A stretch of DNA of 64,000 bases from Paracoccus albicereus (GTDB taxonomy: Bacteria; Pseudomonadota; Alphaproteobacteria; Rhodobacterales; Rhodobacteraceae): positions 62,001 to 126,000 of the forward strand of contig NZ_JAKZEU010000001.1 in NCBI RefSeq assembly GCF_024359525.1, given 5' to 3'. Numbering within the stretch: position 1 is the first letter of the stretch; every line of letters starts with the position of its first letter. A program made the position numbers and the translations under genes. Shown piece after piece: positions 1 to 8,136 of this stretch. The notes under the pieces are model-generated. The model was not told where the DNA came from and made no database searches. It was given only the letters and a program-made list of their open reading frames with translations.

Positions 1-683
1 AGGTTTTCACGAAGCCGGTCGAAGACAACGACGGTGTCGTTGATCGAATAGCCGAGGATGGTCAGCAGTGCCGCGATCGTGGTCAGGTCGAACTTGATCT
101 GGAACAGGGCGAAGACGCCCATCGTGATCAGGACATCGTGGACCAGCGACACCAGGGCGCCCATCGCGAACTGCCACTCGAAGCGCAGCCAGATGTAGAA
201 CGAGATCGCGGCCAGCGAGGCGGCGACGGCGTAGACCGCCGTCATCACCAACTCACCAGACACCTTGGGTCCCACCGATTCGACCGATGGGAAGGTGATC
301 GACGGATCGACCTCCTGCAGCGCCGCCTCGACCGCGTTCACGGTTTCAGGCGTCACGGCCTCGGCGCCGTCCTGGGCCGAGATGCGGACCTGCGCCACGT
401 TCTGTTCTGGTCCGAAGGTCGGATCGAACACCTCGGTGATCGCGACATCGCCCAAATTCAGCGGTTGCAGCGCCTCGCGATAGGCGCCGACATCCACGCT
501 CTGCGTCGACTCGGTGCGGATCGTGGTGCCGCCGCGGAAGTCGATGCCGAAGTTCAGACCGTTCAGGAACAGCACGACGATCGAAGCCAGCGCCAGGAAG
601 GTGGACAGGCCGAAGGTCAGGAACTGCCAGCGGAAGAAGTCGATATTGGTCTTTTCGGGGACCAGCTTCAGGCGGAACGCCAT
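1..683 (-). CDS. secF: Protein translocase subunit SecF (partial, 3' end outside window)
   Basis: SecF is an inner-membrane accessory subunit of the Sec translocon. With SecD it uses the proton gradient to help pull proteins out on the periplasmic side. Only the first 227 residues are inside the window. They show an N-terminal membrane segment near residues 18-37, the family motif NFGIDFRGGT, a periplasmic loop rich in acidic residues, and then several membrane segments. The conserved VVVFDRLREN element lies at the very edge of the window. The ATG at 681-683 is one base after the secD stop (TGACATG), so translation is probably coupled to secD. Order is yajC-secD-secF as in most proteobacteria. 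Identification is secure; the C-terminus is not seen. Confidence 0.96.
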   Translation of the reverse strand, partial: MAFRLKLVPEKTNIDFFRWQFLTFGLSTFLALASIVVLFLNGLNFGIDFRGGTTIRTESTQSVDVGAYREALQPLNLGDVAITEVFDPTFGPEQNVAQVRISAQDGAEAVTPETVNAVEAALQEVDPSITFPSVESVGPKVSGELVMTAVYAVAASLAAISFYIWLRFEWQFAMGALVSLVHDVLITMGVFALFQIKFDLTTIAALLTILGYSINDTVVVFDRLREN

Positions 684-684
684 G

Positions 685-2352
685 TCAAACCTCGATCGTC
701 TTGGGGCGGCGGCGCTCGAACCACGTGATCATCAGAAGACGCGTCACCCAGATCGCGGTGAAGACCGAGGTGATGATCCCGATCGACAGCGTGACCGCGA
801 AGCCCTTGACCGGGCCCGAGCCCAGCATGAACAGGATGCCCGCAATGATAAGCGTGGTGATGTTCGCGTCCACGATGGCCGACATCGCGTTCTCGTACCC
901 GCGTTCGATGGCACGGGCCGGGCCGCGCGCGGTTCGCAGTTCCTCTCGGATCCGCTCGAAGACCAGCACGTTGGCATCGACCGCCATGCCGATGGTCAAA
1001 ACGATCCCGGCGATGCCAGGCAATGTCAGTGTGGCGCCGATCGCCGACAGGACACCGAAGATCAGCCCGAGGTTGATCAGCAGCGCCACCGAGGCGAAGA
1101 CCCCGAACAATCCGTATGACGCGACCATCAAACCGATCACGGCAAGCAAGCCGACAAGCGAGGCGATCCGGCCAGCATCGATGCTGTCCTGACCGAGTTC
1201 GGGACCGATGGTCCGTTCTTCAAGGAAGGTCAGCTCGGCTGGCAAGGCGCCCGCCCTCAGCAGAACCGCAAGCCGGTTCGCGCCGTCGAAATCCATCGAG
1301 CCGGAAATCTGCCCCGACCCGGTGGTGATCGCCTGCCGGATCACAGGCGCCGACACCACCTCGTCATCAAGCACGATGGCAAAGGGCTGGCCGACATTGG
1401 CCGAGGTGTAGGCGCCGAACTTCCGCGCGCCCGACGGGTTGAAGGTGAAATCGACCGCAGGCTGTCCGTTCTGATCAGTGCCCGGAACCGCGTTCGTCAG
1501 CTCCTCGCCGGTCACGACGGGCGTTTCTTCCAGCGTGTAATAGAAATCCGGATTCTCGGTATCGGGCAGGATCACGTTGCCCACGCCGGCACTGGACTGC
1601 GGGTCGCTGCCCGTCGCTACGACCGGGTTGAAGGTCAGTTTCGCGGTGGTGCCGATCAGCGCCTTCAGTTCACCCGCAGAACCGATCCCGGGCACCTGGA
1701 TCAGGATCCGGTCGGAGCCCTGACGCAGGATCGTCGGCTCACGCGTGCCCACCTCGTCCACGCGGCGGCGCACGATTTCAAGAGATTGCTGGACGGTGCG
1801 ATCATCGGTCGCGCGCTTCTCGGCATCAGACAGTTGAACCGTCAGGGTCCGACCCTCGGCGGAGACCTCGATGTCGCTCGACCCCGCCCCGGTCAGCGAG
1901 GCGACAGGTGTCGCCAGTTCGCGAACCGCCGAGACCGCGGCGGCGATCTGGTCAGGCTGCTCGATTTCGATGCGCAGCACACCTTCGGGCGCCTCGACAC
2001 GACGGATGCTGCCGATGGTCGCGCGCTGGTCGGCAAGCCTCTGGCGGATCTCCGGCCACATCGCATCCATGCGCGACTTGTAGACCTCGGTCGTGTTGAC
2101 CTCGGCCAGCAGATGCGCGCCGCCGCGCAGGTCCAGACCCAGATTGACCAGATCCGAAGGCAGCCAGCCCGGCCAGCCGGCTTCCGCGGCCTGCTGTTCT
2201 GGCGTCGCGGACCCGCCAGCGGCTTCGATCGCGGCGACCGCGTCGTTATGGGCCTCGACCCGTTTGTAGAACAGGTTCGGCATGGCCCAGGCCAGCCCCA
2301 GAACGCAGAGCCCGATGATCAGGATGCGTTTCCAGCGATCGATATGCAGCAT
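685..2352 (-). CDS. secD: Protein translocase subunit SecD
   Basis: SecD is the larger membrane subunit of the SecDF complex that assists late steps of Sec-dependent export. The 555-residue product has an N-terminal membrane anchor, the D1 signature LGLDLRGGAHLL near residue 70, a long periplasmic part with a P1 head, and six C-terminal membrane segments. The proton-path motif GMAVDANVLVFERIREE lies in the C-terminal region. Length is in the usual range for separate SecD proteins (not the fused SecDF type). It follows yajC by 14 bases and abuts secF, so the three probably form one transcript. No sign of truncation. Confidence 0.98.
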   Translation of the reverse strand: MLHIDRWKRILIIGLCVLGLAWAMPNLFYKRVEAHNDAVAAIEAAGGSATPEQQAAEAGWPGWLPSDLVNLGLDLRGGAHLLAEVNTTEVYKSRMDAMWPEIRQRLADQRATIGSIRRVEAPEGVLRIEIEQPDQIAAAVSAVRELATPVASLTGAGSSDIEVSAEGRTLTVQLSDAEKRATDDRTVQQSLEIVRRRVDEVGTREPTILRQGSDRILIQVPGIGSAGELKALIGTTAKLTFNPVVATGSDPQSSAGVGNVILPDTENPDFYYTLEETPVVTGEELTNAVPGTDQNGQPAVDFTFNPSGARKFGAYTSANVGQPFAIVLDDEVVSAPVIRQAITTGSGQISGSMDFDGANRLAVLLRAGALPAELTFLEERTIGPELGQDSIDAGRIASLVGLLAVIGLMVASYGLFGVFASVALLINLGLIFGVLSAIGATLTLPGIAGIVLTIGMAVDANVLVFERIREELRTARGPARAIERGYENAMSAIVDANITTLIIAGILFMLGSGPVKGFAVTLSIGIITSVFTAIWVTRLLMITWFERRRPKTIEV

Positions 2353-2366
2353 GGATGCGCGCCTTG

Positions 2367-2699
2367 TCAGCTGTTGGCGGCGACGGGCGCGGTCTTCGAC
2401 AGAACCTGCGACAGCGTCGAGCGGACGACGCGGACGCGGACGCCCTGCGCGATCTCGACTTCCAGTTCGTCGTCGCGGACCGAGACCACCTTGCCGAAGA
2501 TCCCGCCCTGCGTGATGACGTTGTCACCTTTCTTCACCGCGGCGACCATCGCGCGATGTTCCTTGAGCCGCTTCTGCTGCGGACGGATCATCAAGAAATA
2601 CATGATCGCGAAGATCAGGATCAGCGGGATGAACTGGGCGAACGCTCCGGCGGCGCCTGCGCCTCCGGCGGCCTGGGCATAGGCGGGTGTCACGAACAT
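2367..2699 (-). CDS. yajC: Sec translocon accessory protein YajC
   Basis: YajC is a small inner-membrane protein that associates with SecDF. I start it at the ATG at 2697-2699 because an AAAAGGA Shine-Dalgarno lies just upstream and the resulting 110 residues match the family. An upstream in-frame ATG would add 18 Arg/Pro-rich residues with no support. The product begins MFVTPAYAQ, has a Gly/Ala-rich stretch, one membrane helix around residues 24-42 ending MIRPQQKR, and a soluble C-terminal domain with the typical GDNVITQGGIFGKV motif. It is the first gene of the yajC-secD-secF unit. Its promoter should lie in 2700-2881, divergent from mazG. Confidence 0.96.
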   Translation of the reverse strand: MFVTPAYAQAAGGAGAAGAFAQFIPLILIFAIMYFLMIRPQQKRLKEHRAMVAAVKKGDNVITQGGIFGKVVSVRDDELEVEIAQGVRVRVVRSTLSQVLSKTAPVAANS

Positions 2700-2881
2700 C
2701 GGCGGTCCTTTTCTGGCAAAGCGGCGGGGACCGCCCGGCCGGGCGATCCGCAATTCGCGCAGAACCTAATCGTAAGGGCCAGCATTGGCAAGAAAGCGGG
2801 ACCCTGCGTCAGGCGGCGGCATGGACAGGATCACGGCGTTGTGGCACCTGACGAGCCTGACCGGAACACACGAGGCGCGCG

Positions 2882-3706
2882 ATGGACGATCCCGACCACC
2901 CGGCACAGACCGAGGCGCAAGACCAGATTGCCCGTCTGATCGGCATCATGGCAGCCCTGCGTGATCCCGAAACCGGCTGCCCCTGGGACATCGAACAGGA
3001 TTTCGCCTCGATCGCGCCCTACACGATCGAGGAAGCGCACGAGGTCGTCGACGCGATCGACCGCAAGGCCTGGGACGAGTTGCCGGGTGAGTTGGGCGAT
3101 CTGTTGTTGCAGGTCGTGTTCCACGCGCAGATGGCGGACGAGGCGGGCATGTTCGATTTCGCCACGGTCGCCCGCGCGATCGCTGACAAGCTGGTCGATC
3201 GTCATCCGCATGTCTTCGGTACCGAGTCGCGCGACAAGTCCGCCGAACAGCAGGTGAAGGATTGGGAGGCGATCAAAGCGCAGGAACGTGCAGCGAAAGC
3301 CGAAAAAGGGGTGCTGGACGGCGTGGCTCTTGGTCTGCCGGCGCTGACCCGCGCGATCAAGCTGCAGAACCGTGCTGCGCGCGTCGGATTCGACTGGCCC
3401 GGTCCCGAAGACGTGATCGCCAAGATCGCCGAGGAAAGCGCGGAATTGGTCGAGGCGCGCGACACGCTTGGCCCCGACGCGCTGGAAGAAGAATTCGGCG
3501 ACCTGATGTTCGTGATGGCGAACCTTGCCCGCCACCTGAAGATCGATCCGGAACAGGCCCTGCGTGCGGCCAACGCCAAGTTCACCCGCCGCTTCCGCGC
3601 GATCGAGGCGTCGCTGGCCAAGGACGGCCGCCGTCCCGAGGACAGCGATCTGGCAGAGATGGATGCATTGTGGGACGCGGCGAAAGCCGCCGAGCGTGCA
3701 GGCTAG
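2882..3706 (+). CDS. mazG: Nucleoside triphosphate pyrophosphohydrolase MazG
   Basis: MazG hydrolyses (d)NTPs to the monophosphate and pyrophosphate, clearing non-canonical nucleotides. The 274-residue product has two MazG domains, each with the paired acidic metal-binding motif. The first contains GCPWD, EEAHEVVDAI and GELGDLLLQ within residues 30-85. The second contains EESAELVEA and EEFGDLMFVMANLARHL near residues 185-225. The length fits the two-domain proteobacterial form. Its TAG stop overlaps the TAG stop of the convergent dusA gene inside one CTAG palindrome at 3703-3706. No strong Shine-Dalgarno is visible before the ATG, although GAGGCGCG precedes it. Confidence 0.96.
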   Translation: MDDPDHPAQTEAQDQIARLIGIMAALRDPETGCPWDIEQDFASIAPYTIEEAHEVVDAIDRKAWDELPGELGDLLLQVVFHAQMADEAGMFDFATVARAIADKLVDRHPHVFGTESRDKSAEQQVKDWEAIKAQERAAKAEKGVLDGVALGLPALTRAIKLQNRAARVGFDWPGPEDVIAKIAEESAELVEARDTLGPDALEEEFGDLMFVMANLARHLKIDPEQALRAANAKFTRRFRAIEASLAKDGRRPEDSDLAEMDALWDAAKAAERAG

Positions 3707-4716
3707 CTGACGATTGCAGGTTCCGACACGGCCGCCAGCGCACGGTCGTAATCCGCGAGGGTGCCAGACGATCCCGCCTGCGACAGGATCTGCTTCCAGC
3801 CCCGCGCGCCGGGGCGCCCGTGAAACAGGCCCAGCATGTGCCGCGTGATCTGATGCATCCGCCCACCGATCGCGAGATGCGCGGCGACCCTGTCGCGCAT
3901 CGCCTCGGCCACCGCATGGGGGCTCTTGAACCGCGCGACTTCGCCCCAAAGCGAATCCGCATCGCCCAGAATGTCCCAGGGGCGATGGTACGCCGCCCGC
4001 CCCAGCATCACCCCGTCCATCACCTGCAGATGGTCGCGCGCTTGATCGAGGGTTTCGATCCCGCCGTTCACGGACAGATGCAGGCCGGGAAATTCCGCCT
4101 TCATCGCGTGGACCAGCGGATAGTCCAGCGGCGGCACCTCGCGGTTCTCACGCGGTGACAGACCCTGCAGCCATGCCTTGCGGGCGTGGATGGCAATGCG
4201 GCGGACACCGGCATCGCGCATCGTGGCGATGAAGCTCGGCAGCACCTCGGCCGGGGCCTGATCGTCGACGCCGATGCGACACTTGACCGTCACCTGAACA
4301 TCACTTTCCGCGATCATGCTCGCCACGCAATCGGCGACCAGTTCCGGCGTCTTCATCAGCACTGCGCCGAAGCATCCGGATTGAACCCGATCACTGGGAC
4401 AACCGACATTCAGGTTGATTTCGTCATAGCCCCAATCCCGCGCGATGCGGACGGCCGCGCGCAACTCGGCCGGGTCGGACCCGCCCAGTTGCAGCGCCAC
4501 CGGATGTTCGGCGGCGTCGTAATCCAGAAGCCGCGCCCGATCGCCGTGAATGATCGCGGGCGCCGTCACCATTTCGGTATAAAGCAGCACGCGACGGGAC
4601 ATGAGACGGTGAAAACCGCGGCAATGCCGGTCCGTCCAGTCCATCATCGGGGCGACCGACAGCCGCGCGGCGTCCTGCGCCGTGCTGGTCTCCGAGGGGA
4701 TATCGGCCTGTTTCAT
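3703..4716 (-). CDS. dusA: tRNA-dihydrouridine(20/20a) synthase DusA
   Basis: This is a flavoenzyme that reduces uridine to dihydrouridine in the D-loop of tRNA using NADPH. The product has the DusA N-terminus SVAPMMDWTDRHCR, the FMN-barrel strand VALQLGGSDP, the catalytic-cysteine motif NVGCPSDRVQSG, KCRIGVDD, IHARKAWLQGLSP and the C-terminal LGRAAYHRPW. I begin at the ATG at 4714-4716 (337 residues). The earlier in-frame ATG would add 22 residues that do not resemble the family. It lies 77 bases after the end of the 1113-residue giant gene on the same strand, so it may be co-transcribed or have its own promoter in 4717-4793. Confidence 0.96.
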   Translation of the reverse strand: MKQADIPSETSTAQDAARLSVAPMMDWTDRHCRGFHRLMSRRVLLYTEMVTAPAIIHGDRARLLDYDAAEHPVALQLGGSDPAELRAAVRIARDWGYDEINLNVGCPSDRVQSGCFGAVLMKTPELVADCVASMIAESDVQVTVKCRIGVDDQAPAEVLPSFIATMRDAGVRRIAIHARKAWLQGLSPRENREVPPLDYPLVHAMKAEFPGLHLSVNGGIETLDQARDHLQVMDGVMLGRAAYHRPWDILGDADSLWGEVARFKSPHAVAEAMRDRVAAHLAIGGRMHQITRHMLGLFHGRPGARGWKQILSQAGSSGTLADYDRALAAVSEPAIVS

Positions 4717-4793
4717 CGCCTGCGCGTCCGATCCTGCGATCTGAAAGCGCGACGCTCTACACCATCGCTGGTCGCGCGGCAACGCGCGTGGCG

Positions 4794-7700
4794 TCAGGTC
4801 GAAACCATCGTCACCGGTGGTGCAGCGCGCCCAAGCGGATCGTAAAGGGTCGCCTTGAACTGCGTGGCGAGCGGCGTGAAGCCATCGGCGGCCGGGTCGC
4901 CGATCACAAGGGGCAGTTCAAGAATCGGCGCGTCGGCCATCAGTCCGAAGGCTTCGCCGGGTGGTGCGCGCAGGATCTCGATCCGCCAGTTTCCGAAGGG
5001 TGTTGGCCGAAGATCACCGGGATGCGAGAAGGCGAGCGTCAGGTCCTGCGTGCCGCCGGCGACGGCAGTACCGCCAAAGCCATCGAAGCTTGGGGCGACG
5101 GGGCCGGGCAAAGGGATCGTCGCAAGACCCGCAGGATCGGACGGACGGCTCCACATCCCCGGTACGGTCGAGCCGGATTCCGGCGCGCCCTGAACCTCCG
5201 CCCGCCATTGGTAGCGGGCAAATGCGCTGAGCCGCGCGGCGGGCGCGATGTCGGCCGCGCCCGCGTCGCGGAAGATTAGAATCTGCCGTCCGGTGATCGG
5301 ATCAGGCGCAGGCAGTGGCAGACTGGCCACCAGTGGGGCGTTCAGCGGATCGGGGGCAGTGCCGCGGGTGCGATAGATTCGCGCGCGCTCGCCCCGCGTC
5401 GTACCGATTTCTGCGGTGACCGTAACCTCGACCACCAGATCGGGCTCTCCAGCCTGTGGCGGGACAAGCCGGACAGAGACGGAGGGCCTGGGCGGCGGGT
5501 CAGAGTTCGGCACGCCGTAAAAGACCATGTCGAGGTCGCGCAGCACGGGGCGCGCACCGCTTCCCGGTGCCTCGGTCGCGATCTTGTAGGCATTGAGCAC
5601 ACGGCTCGACCCGGACAACGCATGGCTCAGCCTGCGCGTCGTCGGGTTCGGGGCGTCGATGGCGGTCGGCAATCGTTCAAACAGGTGATCCGGAAAGTCC
5701 GCCTGGATGGCACGGAAGCGCCCAGCCCGTGCGGCCCGATCGGTGATCGCCGCGATCTGCCCCGCCTCGACCGCTCGCCCCTGATCGCTCAGCCAGGCGA
5801 GCAGGCGATTCTCGTCCGTATAATAGGCGGCATAGATCGGCGCGTTCGTTACCGGAGCGGTCCAGCTGCGTTCGACCCAGGCGAGCCCCGTCGCGTCGGG
5901 ACGCGAGGAATAAAGCAGGACGTCCGGGATCGGCATCTGCGCGGGCGGGCGTGGATCGGTCATCCGCAGGCGGAGAGGCTCTGACGTGGCCGAAGCCTGG
6001 CCGGCGCTGTCGATCCATTCCGCCGTGATGACCATCCGTCGCTGTTCGGTCGGGGCGAGGATGGGTCCGGTCAGCGTGACCGGGACGGCGCGGCGCGCCA
6101 CCTCGCCCGGGGGTGGGACCTCGATCGCGATGGCGGTGCCGACGGCGGCGTCGATATCGGCCATTGCCACCTCGACGCCCGGCGAATCGACACCGTGGTG
6201 GCGGAAATGAAGCCTGACATGCGACAGCGAGAAGGACCCGGGGGCGAGGCTTTCATTCTCAGGCAATGGTACACGCAGATGAAAGGTGCCGCCCACCGTC
6301 GCCGCATCGGCCGGCCCGGGTTGGCGATAGCTTCCCTGCACGACCGGCCGCGGTGGCTTGGGCCGCGGCCCGGGCGCCGCGTTCTGAATGGCAAAGCCAG
6401 ACCAGCGACCGAAGCGGTCCTGCTGCGCGATGTGATAGCGCGCCGCTTCCGCGCCTGCCGTCCGGTCGGCAACAAACCCTTGCCTCCCGTCCTGTTCGGC
6501 AAGCGGCTGGTTGTCGTTCTGCCCGGTCAGTCCAAGGGCCAGTGGAATGTGCCAGACCGTGCCTTCCACCCGGCGATTGATTGTCTCGAACCCGGCGGCA
6601 GGCTGTTCACGTTCCGCGGCCAGCGTCGCGCCGACCAGCACGCCCTTTAACGGACACTCGATCTCGCGCACCGCTTGCGGCGGCAATGCCGGCAGCCATG
6701 AAACATGCTCGGGTGTCAGGATCTGGGGCGGCGCCGGCGGTTCAGGGATGGCGCGGCCATCGACCGCACAGATCGCGCCCATCATCATGTAATCGCTGGC
6801 CGGCGCCAGTTCGCCCCTCAGCTCCTCACCCTCATCGCGAAGGTAGTTTCCGGCAAGCTTCACGAAGGTGCGGAAGACGACGGGCGCCGACATCTGACGA
6901 TCGCTTTGCGCGATCACATTGATCGGAAGGCTCAGAAGGCGGTCGGGCGGCACGCCGATGGATTGCGGATGACGGAAGAAGCCGATCACCCGGTAGAAGG
7001 TCAGACCGTCGATCAGATCCATCTTCTGATCCAGACCCTTAAACCCCAGCCATCCCGCAACACCGGGATCAAGGCTGCCCTGCATGACGCGGGCGAGATG
7101 GCCGATTGTCACCTCGCTCTGTTCGCCCGGCGCCGTCGCCAGCGGACGTCCGGCAGCATCGGTCACCTGGACCGTCTCTGACGCGAGAAATGGCAGGTCC
7201 GGCCCATCGATCAGCGCGTCGAGATCACGGTCGAGAGGGTTTGCCAGCGCGTGGACCCGCTCGCTTTCCTCGGTATCGCTGAACCCCGGTGCGGCCCCGG
7301 GCTGGGTTGCCCCTTGGGTTTCCTGCAACGGGCGGCGGTTTGGCGCCTGACGCCGCATCCTGTTTTCAGCGCGGCCCACCGGATCGATCAACGACAGATA
7401 GCGCAGACCCGACGTACGGGGCAGATTCAGGACATCGATCGTATCCCAGGACAGGTCGACGACGTCCTGCGCCGCGATCCAGGCCATGTCGGTGATGATG
7501 CCGCGTCCGGTGACCAGCACCTCGGTGATCGCCGGAGCGCCGATCGTATAGGGCGCGGCCCGCCGCTCACCCACCAAGGTCGGTCCCAGCCCGACCGACG
7601 GGCCGTAGACCCGCATCCGCAGATCGCCCGTCTCGGTCGGCGCCTCGCGCAACTGTGCAAGCCGGTCCACCAGCATGTCACGCAGGCTGCGCGTGTCGAG

Positions 7701-8135
7701 GCGGGCAAGCGTGCCGCCGTCACGGTTCACAGGTCTCGTGATCCGTGGACCAACGACGGGTCGTGTCGGGACCGGCACACGGACCGGACCGGGCTGGGGC
7801 TTGTCGGCTGCGCGCGACATCATCCCGACGAAGATGCAGGAAAGGCCCGCGCCCTGAACGATCGTGGCGCGGATTTCGTCACCCTTCTCGACCGTGATCG
7901 GCAGGGTCAGGATCTCATCCCGGGCGTTGCGGAATACGATATCACGACGTGGCGCGAAATTGTCCGGCAACCGCTCGGACAGGCGCGCCCGCTGCAGGAT
8001 GAACGGTGCGACCGGAAGGCCGAGGACCGGATTATGGCCGACCCGCAGATGATTGCCCGGCTGGATATGAGGCTCGAAGGTCGCGGCCGGAATTCCGGCA
8101 AGGTTCAGCAGAGTCGGCGGAACGATCGTCACCAT
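4794..8135 (-). CDS. Giant protein of unknown function, second gene of the pair (1113 aa, beta-rich, FN3-like modules)
   Basis: I do not recognise this protein. It has 1113 residues, no signal peptide, no obvious membrane helix, almost no cysteine and many short alternating hydrophobic strands, as in multi-domain beta-sandwich proteins. Three parts resemble the end of fibronectin-III-like domains: QQDRFGRWSGF near residue 575, a WRAEVQG to MWSRPSDP stretch near 980-995, and YDPLGRAAPP near the C-terminus at about 1100. Proline-rich linkers (near 110-130 and 590-600) separate predicted domains. The ATG is one base after the stop of the 2722-residue gene (TGACATG), so the two are almost certainly translated together. 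A structural or surface partner of the larger protein is plausible, but function is unknown. Confidence 0.85.
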   Translation of the reverse strand: MVTIVPPTLLNLAGIPAATFEPHIQPGNHLRVGHNPVLGLPVAPFILQRARLSERLPDNFAPRRDIVFRNARDEILTLPITVEKGDEIRATIVQGAGLSCIFVGMMSRAADKPQPGPVRVPVPTRPVVGPRITRPVNRDGGTLARLDTRSLRDMLVDRLAQLREAPTETGDLRMRVYGPSVGLGPTLVGERRAAPYTIGAPAITEVLVTGRGIITDMAWIAAQDVVDLSWDTIDVLNLPRTSGLRYLSLIDPVGRAENRMRRQAPNRRPLQETQGATQPGAAPGFSDTEESERVHALANPLDRDLDALIDGPDLPFLASETVQVTDAAGRPLATAPGEQSEVTIGHLARVMQGSLDPGVAGWLGFKGLDQKMDLIDGLTFYRVIGFFRHPQSIGVPPDRLLSLPINVIAQSDRQMSAPVVFRTFVKLAGNYLRDEGEELRGELAPASDYMMMGAICAVDGRAIPEPPAPPQILTPEHVSWLPALPPQAVREIECPLKGVLVGATLAAEREQPAAGFETINRRVEGTVWHIPLALGLTGQNDNQPLAEQDGRQGFVADRTAGAEAARYHIAQQDRFGRWSGFAIQNAAPGPRPKPPRPVVQGSYRQPGPADAATVGGTFHLRVPLPENESLAPGSFSLSHVRLHFRHHGVDSPGVEVAMADIDAAVGTAIAIEVPPPGEVARRAVPVTLTGPILAPTEQRRMVITAEWIDSAGQASATSEPLRLRMTDPRPPAQMPIPDVLLYSSRPDATGLAWVERSWTAPVTNAPIYAAYYTDENRLLAWLSDQGRAVEAGQIAAITDRAARAGRFRAIQADFPDHLFERLPTAIDAPNPTTRRLSHALSGSSRVLNAYKIATEAPGSGARPVLRDLDMVFYGVPNSDPPPRPSVSVRLVPPQAGEPDLVVEVTVTAEIGTTRGERARIYRTRGTAPDPLNAPLVASLPLPAPDPITGRQILIFRDAGAADIAPAARLSAFARYQWRAEVQGAPESGSTVPGMWSRPSDPAGLATIPLPGPVAPSFDGFGGTAVAGGTQDLTLAFSHPGDLRPTPFGNWRIEILRAPPGEAFGLMADAPILELPLVIGDPAADGFTPLATQFKATLYDPLGRAAPPVTMVST

Positions 8136-8136
8136 G

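Noticed and set aside
2831..3949. 372-codon antisense frame over mazG
   Set aside because: mazG has clear paired catalytic motifs; the antisense frame has none and crosses into dusA out of frame.
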